64,000 nt of DNA, from contig JAIOZY010000005.1 of NCBI GenBank assembly GCA_021740385.1, forward strand, positions 1-64,000, given 5' to 3'. The translations under genes were made by a program, and so were the position numbers. Shown here in pieces: positions 59,460 through 64,000 of this stretch. The DNA comes from Prolixibacteraceae bacterium. Its GTDB lineage: Bacteria; Bacteroidota; Bacteroidia; Bacteroidales; Prolixibacteraceae. The first letter of the stretch is position 1. Each line of letters starts with the position of its first letter. Below the pieces are notes generated by a model that was not told where the DNA came from, searched no databases, and saw nothing but the letters and a program-made list of their open reading frames with translations.

Positions 59460-60010
59460 TGACAATTAAAAAAAGCATACTGGGTATCGACCCCGGCTCC
59501 AATGTGATGGGCTACGGTATTTTAAACGTGGTTGACAAGAAAACAACCATTGCAACCATGGGCATTATTACCCCGGGAAAATACAAAACCCATTACGAAA
59601 AGTTAAAATATATTTTCGACCGTGTGCTTTCGGTAATTGAAGAATACAAACCCGATGAGGTTGCCCTCGAAGCCCCGTTTTACGGAAAGAATGTGCAGTC
59701 GATGCTGAAACTTGGCCGGGCACAGGGCGTTGCCATGGCAGCAGCACTGCAACACGGTTTGCCCATTTTCGAATATGCCCCGCTTAAAGTAAAACAGGCC
59801 ATAACGGGCATGGGCAGGGCATCGAAAGAACAGGTGGCCTACTTTCTGCAAAAAATGTACGGTATCGAAAATTTACCTAAAGCGCTTGATGCCACCGATG
59901 CCGTAGCTGTTGCTTTTTGCCACTGGCTGCAATCGAACCGGCCAAAGCAACAAAAAGAGTTCCGAAACTGGGAAGACTTTATCAGGAAAAACCCGGGAAG
60001 GGTGAAATAA
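59459..60010 (+). CDS. ruvC: Holliday junction resolvase RuvC
   Basis: 183 residues. The four catalytic acids are present: Asp11 (GIDPGSNVMGYG), Glu71 (ALEAPFYGKN), Asp144 and Asp147 (KALDATDAVAVAFCH). RuvC cuts Holliday junctions as a dimer with RuvAB. TGATG overlap with the protease gene places it last in a four-gene operon; ruvA and ruvB are not here. The linkage of ruvC to a periplasmic protease and TPR protein appears to be shared expression only. Confidence 0.97.
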   Translation: MTIKKSILGIDPGSNVMGYGILNVVDKKTTIATMGIITPGKYKTHYEKLKYIFDRVLSVIEEYKPDEVALEAPFYGKNVQSMLKLGRAQGVAMAAALQHGLPIFEYAPLKVKQAITGMGRASKEQVAYFLQKMYGIENLPKALDATDAVAVAFCHWLQSNRPKQQKEFRNWEDFIRKNPGRVK

Positions 60011-60118
60011 AGAACTGGATTCTGGGAACTGGTTACTGGGAGCTGATCATTGGCTTACCCGCCGACTACACGATGTAACCTGTAACTTGAAATCTGAAAT
60101 CTGTAACCCGCAACCTTT
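60011..60118. repeat. Intergenic short tandem-like repeats
   Basis: Between convergent ruvC and the HIT gene lie short repeated units: two GAACTGG, tandem TGTAACC/TGTAACT, tandem GAAATCT and a further TGTAACCC. No hairpin with a U-run is obvious. Such runs are common in Bacteroidota intergenic DNA; function unknown. Confidence 0.45.
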
Positions 60119-60121
60119 TAA

Positions 60122-60514
60122 CTACAACTGATCTGCAATCGATTTTCTGATTTGTTCAAATTCTTCGGGTGAGAATTTCTTCTTCGGATTGGCAAAATTG
60201 ATGTCCTGTTCACTTTGCATAGGAACAAGGTGAATATGTGCGTGGGGCACTTCGAGGCCAAGCACGGCCACCCCTACTTTTTTGCAGGGTATGGCTTTTT
60301 TCAGAGCAACAGCCACTTTTTTGGCAAAAAGCTGTAAGCCTGTATACAACTCATCATCAAGATCGAAAAGATAATCGACCTCCTTTTTGGGAATTACCAG
60401 CGTGTGCCCTTTAGCCAGCGGGAAAATATCGAGAAAAGCATAAAAATTTTCATCCTCGGCAACTTTGTGCGATGGGATTTCGCCGGTCACTATTTTTGAA
60501 AATATCGATGCCAT
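60122..60514 (-). CDS. HIT-family nucleotide hydrolase
   Basis: 130 residues. SIFSKIVTGEIPSHKVAEDE at the N-terminus and the histidine triad HAHIHLVPM (His-x-His-x-His) place it in the HINT branch, which hydrolyses adenosine phosphoramidates or acyl-adenylates. It begins 5 bases after greA and is co-transcribed with it. Confidence 0.95.
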   Translation of the reverse strand: MASIFSKIVTGEIPSHKVAEDENFYAFLDIFPLAKGHTLVIPKKEVDYLFDLDDELYTGLQLFAKKVAVALKKAIPCKKVGVAVLGLEVPHAHIHLVPMQSEQDINFANPKKKFSPEEFEQIRKSIADQL

Positions 60515-60519
60515 GGTTA

Positions 60520-60993
60520 TTATATTGAAATATCAATGATTTCGAAAGGAATAATTCCTGAGGGAACCTGAATATCGACAACATCGCCAACTTTCTTGCC
60601 CAATAGCCCTTTTGCAATGGGTGTATCAACCGAAATTTTGCCGGCTTTTAAATCGGCTTCATGTTCCGAAACGATGGTGTATTTCATTACAGCGTTGGTC
60701 TTTTTGTTTTTAATGGTCACAACGTTCATAATCTGAACAGCCGATGTATCAATTTTTGATTCATCGATGATACGCGCATTAGCAATTTTTTGCTGCAACA
60801 GCGAAATACGGGCTTCAAGCATTCCCTGGGCATCCTTGGCTGCATCGTATTCAGCATTTTCCGAAATATCGCCCTTCTCTATTGCTTCCCCAATTTGTCT
60901 CGATATTGCCGGACGTTCGACTTTGACCAGGTGTTCAAGTTCTTTTTTCAACTTTTTCAAACCCTCGGCAGTCATGTAAGTTAATTTGCTCAT
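60520..60993 (-). CDS. greA: Transcription elongation factor GreA
   Basis: 157 residues: an N-terminal coiled coil (AEGLKKLKKELEHLVKVERP, GDISENAEYDAAKDAQGMLE with the acidic tip ENAEYDAAK) and the C-terminal FKBP-like domain (VGDVVDIQVPSGIIPFEI). GreA stimulates RNA cleavage by backtracked polymerase. Heads a two-gene unit with the HIT protein. Confidence 0.97.
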   Translation of the reverse strand: MSKLTYMTAEGLKKLKKELEHLVKVERPAISRQIGEAIEKGDISENAEYDAAKDAQGMLEARISLLQQKIANARIIDESKIDTSAVQIMNVVTIKNKKTNAVMKYTIVSEHEADLKAGKISVDTPIAKGLLGKKVGDVVDIQVPSGIIPFEIIDISI

Positions 60994-61065
60994 AACGAAT
61001 CAAAATTTGATTATTGGCTAAAAAAAATAGAATTCCAGCCATTGACCGGAACTCCAAAGCGAATA

Positions 61066-61073
61066 CAAAAGTA
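61066..61073 (-). promoter_or_regulatory. Promoter of greA
   Basis: Minus-strand TACTTTTG matches TAnnTTTG; start of transcription near 61059, leaving a 66-base leader. Confidence 0.5.
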
Positions 61074-61150
61074 AATATTTTTTTGATATCTCAACTCACA
61101 AAACCGATTAATTACAGATTAAGTGAGTGTTTTTAAACAATTTAAATAGG

Positions 61151-61681
61151 TTAATCGACATATTTTCTGTTTAACACCTCGCTGTATATAACAGCCTTTT
61201 TCAAATCGAAATCAGACAAGGCCCTTTTGCGTTTAAAAGTATGCACTTTTATTTTATCGGGGTCGGCTTCTCCATAGGCTTTTTCATCCTCCTTTTTACC
61301 GGGAATGGCCGATATACCTTCCTTGGAGATAAGATCAGCCTTTTCTTCTTCGGTAATAACACCGCTGTAACCCGAGAATACATGTTTAGCAGGCTTATGC
61401 TTAAAGTCAGGTTTCTCTTTCGCTGCAACCGGTTTTTCTTCAGTCGCAATTATTTCCTGCGAATCGGTCTCATCAAACACTTCCGGCTGTTGAACTTCTT
61501 GGCTTATGGGCTCATCTTCAACTTCGAGCTTATTAAGCCAGGAGAACAAATCGTCGTCGGTTGTTTGTTGCCATGGTTCAACAACATCATCCTGTTCCTG
61601 CACAGGCCTTCTTTTTTTTCGGCTCACGGCACCAATAATGCCCAAAAGAATTACGATGAATAAAGGGATGAGATCCTCCAT
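61151..61681 (-). CDS. Membrane-anchored acidic hypothetical protein
   Basis: 176 residues. One N-terminal membrane helix (LIPLFIVILLGIIGAVS) followed by a basic stop-transfer RKKRRP, a long acidic, disordered middle (Glu/Asp/Gln-rich) and a conserved-looking C-terminal motif DFDLKKAVIYSEVLNRKYVD. That closing motif is one I associate with an uncharacterised Bacteroidota family. The start at 61681 is the first ATG; an upstream TTG adds only three residues. It is divergent from the Rieske-like gene. Confidence 0.8.
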   Translation of the reverse strand: MEDLIPLFIVILLGIIGAVSRKKRRPVQEQDDVVEPWQQTTDDDLFSWLNKLEVEDEPISQEVQQPEVFDETDSQEIIATEEKPVAAKEKPDFKHKPAKHVFSGYSGVITEEEKADLISKEGISAIPGKKEDEKAYGEADPDKIKVHTFKRKRALSDFDLKKAVIYSEVLNRKYVD

Positions 61682-61698
61682 AATTACCAATATTCGTT

Positions 61699-61706
61699 TA
61701 AATTTG
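61699..61706 (+). promoter_or_regulatory. Promoter of the Rieske-like lipoprotein gene
   Basis: TAAATTTG matches TAnnTTTG, 25 bases upstream of the ATG, inside the 49-base divergent intergenic space. Confidence 0.5.
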
Positions 61707-61730
61707 CGATGCGGATAAAATTAACGAAAA

Positions 61731-62192
61731 ATGATGAAACACCTTAAAATATACCGTATATTTTGCTTGCTCACAGCCTTTTTTTTATTTGTGCCCTTTT
61801 CGTGTAAAGATGAAAGGGACGAATACATCCCGTACCGGTATGTAAACCTCACGGTTGATTTGAGCATTAACACCAACCTTGCAGTTTCCGGCAACTCTGA
61901 ATATTACCCCGATGCCGGTTATGGCGGGTTAATCATTTATTGTGAATTTTACGATTATGCCGCGCCCGACAACTCGTTGTTTCGCGTTTGGGATGCCACC
62001 TGCACCCACGAGGTAAGCACCGATTGCATTGTGGAACCGGAAGGAAACTCGTTTTACGGTATATGCCCCTGTTGCAGTACCCGCTACGAATTTAGCACGG
62101 GCTACCCTACCGATGAAAATGCCGCGGCTACTTACCCGTTAAAAGAATACAACGTTTCGGTTATCAACAACCGCTTATACATTAGCAATTAA
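61731..62192 (+). CDS. Rieske-like lipoprotein with altered ligand set
   Basis: 153 residues; signal ends VPFSC (Cys25). The C-terminal half resembles a Rieske [2Fe-2S] fold: box I Cys91-Thr-His93 (DATCTHEVSTDC) and box II Cys112-Pro-Cys114-Cys115 (GICPCCSTRYEFSTG). In canonical Rieske proteins box II is CPCHGS, so the second His ligand is replaced by Cys115. FSTGYPTDENAAATYPLKEY follows as in Rieske ferredoxins. The cluster may be bound by three Cys and one His, or the site may bind another metal, or none. Two adjacent ATG codons are possible starts. Confidence 0.82.
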   Translation: MMKHLKIYRIFCLLTAFFLFVPFSCKDERDEYIPYRYVNLTVDLSINTNLAVSGNSEYYPDAGYGGLIIYCEFYDYAAPDNSLFRVWDATCTHEVSTDCIVEPEGNSFYGICPCCSTRYEFSTGYPTDENAAATYPLKEYNVSVINNRLYISN

Positions 62193-62222
62193 AAGGGAGG
62201 AAACTTCCCGTCCCCTCCCTTT
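62192..62222. terminator. Bidirectional terminator
   Basis: AAAGGGAGG (62192-62200) pairs perfectly with CCTCCCTTT (62214-62222) around a 13-base loop, between convergent genes. The short A/T runs at both ends suit termination from either side. Confidence 0.65.
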
Positions 62223-62265
62223 AATAAGAACAATCTGTTTTCTACCTTACGAAAAAATCAGTGTC

Positions 62266-62625
62266 CTATTGGTGGATGTGTCCATTATGGCTTGTGTCCG
62301 GCTTTACTACCGGATGTTCATTTTCACTTTTTTTCACCTCGGCACTATAACCGATTTTTTTAAACGCTTTTATCAATGCCCCGGGCGATGTTTTATCAAC
62401 CCGGTATGTAACCTCGCATGTTTTATTTTCAAGCGAAACGTTCAAATCTTTAACGCCCTTTTCATAGGGAATATTGCCTTCAATTTTTTCAACACATGCA
62501 TGGCAATCCATATTCACGCTCAAAACTACTTTTTTTTCATTTTTTCGTTCTTTAGCTATTGCATTGTCAGACAAAAACGTAAGTGTAAAAAATGCAAAAA
62601 GTCCGATGATTGTTATTTGTTTCAT
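62266..62625 (-). CDS. Periplasmic heavy-metal-associated (HMA) domain protein
   Basis: 119 residues with a cleavable signal (MKQITIIGLFAFFTLTFLSD). A single HMA ferredoxin-like domain follows (VVLSVNMDCHACVEKIEGNI with metal ligands Cys41 and Cys44; VTYRVDKTSPGALIKAFKKI closes it) and a His-containing tail (SHNGHIHQ). Copper(I) or mercury chaperoning is usual for MxCxxC proteins; the tail could add a second site. It lies 35 bases after the TonB-dependent receptor gene, likely in the same operon, which points to a metal uptake or handling unit. Confidence 0.9.
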   Translation of the reverse strand: MKQITIIGLFAFFTLTFLSDNAIAKERKNEKKVVLSVNMDCHACVEKIEGNIPYEKGVKDLNVSLENKTCEVTYRVDKTSPGALIKAFKKIGYSAEVKKSENEHPVVKPDTSHNGHIHQ

Positions 62626-62660
62626 GATGTTCAATTTTTATGGTTTTTAAACTTTTCCTA

Positions 62661-64000
62661 TTATTCATATACATTGAGGGTATACCTGATTCCGGCATAA
62701 ATTTTACGGCCGTGCACCGGTCCCCACACCATCGATCCGTCAAAATCGGGACCACGGGGATTGCCTGCATCAATTACCGGGTTCTGCATGGTAAAGTTGA
62801 ACAGGTTCTCTACTCCGGCATAAAGGCTCCAGCGCCTGAACCGTTTTGTTATTTGCGCATTCACAACCGTAAAAGGGCTGTATGTTTTCTTCCAAAGCGG
62901 GTTTACAGGATCGGGATCGGGCATGCGGCCTCCGCCGTTAAATTGCCCGGTAAGGTCGAATTGCCATTTTTCGAGCCGGGTGGCATACGATAAGCTCACC
63001 ATTCCTTTGTACCTGCTCGTTAGTGGCATTTCCCTGAGTTCCCCATTAAGGGTCTGCTTCACGTCCATCAAACGCCATGCTGCATTAACACTGAAACCAC
63101 TGAATATTTCATGCATCAATTCAAGCTGCAGGGTATTCGAGTACGACTCCCTGTTAAGGTTCATAAAATGCACCTTGTGAGCGTCGCTGTCCATATCGCG
63201 CACTACCTGGTTTAAAAAACGGGTGTGGTAATAATCGGCCATAAAAGTCAACACCTTTTCTTCCAGCGGTATGTCCAGGTTAAGGCTTGCACCCATGTTT
63301 ACAGCTTCTTCCTGCTCCAGCTCATCATCAACAATTATTTCACGCGAACTGGCAAGCAGGTAGTTATTTTCGGCCAGTGGCAATGTTTTGCGGTAACCCT
63401 TTCCACCCGATCCCCGTATGGTAAGCCATTCGGCGGGGCTCCATTTCACATGAAGCCTTGGTGTAACAAAAACACCGTACTGCGTGCTGTAATCGGCCCT
63501 GATGCCCGCCAACACATTCAAATAAACATTGAGTGTATAATTGTATTCGAAAAAAGTACCCGGCACGGTTTCATTACGAATGAACGAATTTCCGTTCAGG
63601 CTTTCGGATACCCAGTCGCCTAAAAAGGAAGCTCCGGTTTTAAACCGGTGCAAATCGGATCCAAAATTGCCCATGTAAATTACATTCAGGTAACCGCTGT
63701 ACTGTGTTCCCTGGTAAGAATCGTCGCCATAGGCCGATTGTTGATTGTGGTAACTGCCCGAAAATTGCACACCCAAACTGGTCCCGGGTTTATTAAAAAG
63801 AATGCCGTTTTTGGCAAAAAGCTCGTAACGGCTTGTGGCTGTTTCAATCCCGTACAAATCGGAACCGTTCTTTTCGAAAGCCCCCACTTGCCCCGAACGT
63901 CGTAACTCATCGAGCATTTTTACACCAATTTCACGGTGCCCGCCATTTTTAGGTGAAATGTTCCAACGGTTCATCAGGTTAATTTGCCGCACATTGGGCA
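62661..64000 (-). CDS. TonB-dependent outer-membrane receptor, C-terminal part (cut by window edge)
   Basis: The frame is open to the window edge; 446 codons before the stop are present. The repeated amphipathic strands, the barrel entry PRLHVKWSPAEWLTIRGSGG, YRKTLPLAENNYLLASSREI and the terminal strands (WSLYAGVENLFNFTMQNPVI, HGRKIYAGIRYTLNV) are those of a TonB-dependent receptor barrel. The plug domain and TonB box lie outside. Followed by the HMA protein gene, so the substrate may be a metal or metallophore. Not a SusC-type protein as far as this part shows; no SusD gene is nearby. Confidence 0.9.
   Translation of the reverse strand, partial: PNVRQINLMNRWNISPKNGGHREIGVKMLDELRRSGQVGAFEKNGSDLYGIETATSRYELFAKNGILFNKPGTSLGVQFSGSYHNQQSAYGDDSYQGTQYSGYLNVIYMGNFGSDLHRFKTGASFLGDWVSESLNGNSFIRNETVPGTFFEYNYTLNVYLNVLAGIRADYSTQYGVFVTPRLHVKWSPAEWLTIRGSGGKGYRKTLPLAENNYLLASSREIIVDDELEQEEAVNMGASLNLDIPLEEKVLTFMADYYHTRFLNQVVRDMDSDAHKVHFMNLNRESYSNTLQLELMHEIFSGFSVNAAWRLMDVKQTLNGELREMPLTSRYKGMVSLSYATRLEKWQFDLTGQFNGGGRMPDPDPVNPLWKKTYSPFTVVNAQITKRFRRWSLYAGVENLFNFTMQNPVIDAGNPRGPDFDGSMVWGPVHGRKIYAGIRYTLNVYE

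Noticed and set aside
1-64000. tRNA, rRNA, CRISPR arrays, insertion sequences, prophage, replication origin
   Set aside because: Looked for cloverleaf-type and repeat-spacer patterns, transposase and integrase motifs and DnaA-box clusters by eye; none supported.

Overview
The window reads as chromosomal DNA of a free-living member of the Bacteroidota, probably the Marinilabiliales/Prolixibacteraceae part of the Bacteroidales. The support is: many lipoproteins with short N-terminal signals; a type IX secretion plug protein and a protein with a type IX C-terminal sorting domain; glycoside hydrolases of families 67, 43 and 97; a complete six-gene Na+-translocating NADH:quinone reductase operon; and about eighteen upstream regions carrying the Bacteroidetes sigma-factor -7 element TAnnTTTG. 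The placement below phylum level is inference. I see no rRNA, tRNA, CRISPR array, transposase or prophage.

Layout. 1-3.3 kb (minus): xylan side-chain use, with a truncated GH67 alpha-glucuronidase, a LacI-type repressor and a GH43 xylosidase/arabinofuranosidase; a LacI-type operator sits on the -33 element of the repressor promoter. 3.6-5.35 kb (plus): a visibly AT-richer two-gene cassette with ATGA overlap, an AAA/OLD-like ATPase plus a small protein with a PD-(D/E)xK-like motif, which is a candidate defence module. 5.5-14.3 kb: a lipoprotein, a secreted beta-helix protein, an SdiA-regulated-like propeller, an HD phosphohydrolase, a GH97 enzyme and the ABC-F protein EttA. 14.5-21.1 kb (plus): a stand-alone receiver domain, a run of lipoproteins (including two tandem genes sharing an N-terminal Ig-like domain but with unrelated C-termini), a WG-repeat protein, a GT2 glycosyltransferase and a small membrane protein.

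21.1-33.8 kb (minus): a propeller lipoprotein, the FMN transferase ApbE, then a chemoreceptor (MCP) followed at very short spacing by two paralogous solute-binding lipoproteins with no ABC permease or ATPase, then nqrABCDEF ending in a strong terminator. ApbE attaches the covalent FMN that NqrB and NqrC need, so apbE and nqr belong together functionally. 34.2-41.8 kb: T9SS plug, a membrane PAS histidine kinase, delta-1-pyrroline-5-carboxylate dehydrogenase, a DivIC/FtsB-like division protein overlapping a PagL-like lipid A deacylase, and YqgE.

41.8-51.9 kb (minus) is a sensory block: a PAS/PocR histidine kinase translationally coupled to a MEDS-domain protein, a four-PAS kinase with a closely related core, and a 1451-residue kinase with a periplasmic sensor and about seven PAS domains. 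None of them carries a receiver or DNA-binding domain. 52.1-60.0 kb (plus): an MscS channel, an acyl-CoA synthetase with a small zinc-ribbon-like protein, and a tightly overlapping TPR-EamA-S41 protease-ruvC operon. 60.1-64 kb: HIT protein and GreA, a membrane-anchored acidic protein, a Rieske-like lipoprotein whose last ligand His is Cys, and a periplasmic HMA metal-binding protein next to a truncated TonB-dependent receptor.

The best candidates for something undescribed are the ATPase/nuclease-like cassette at 3.6-5.35 kb, the MCP with twin solute-binding lipoproteins at 23.5-27.8 kb, and the MEDS-PocR kinase pair at 41.8-45.1 kb.
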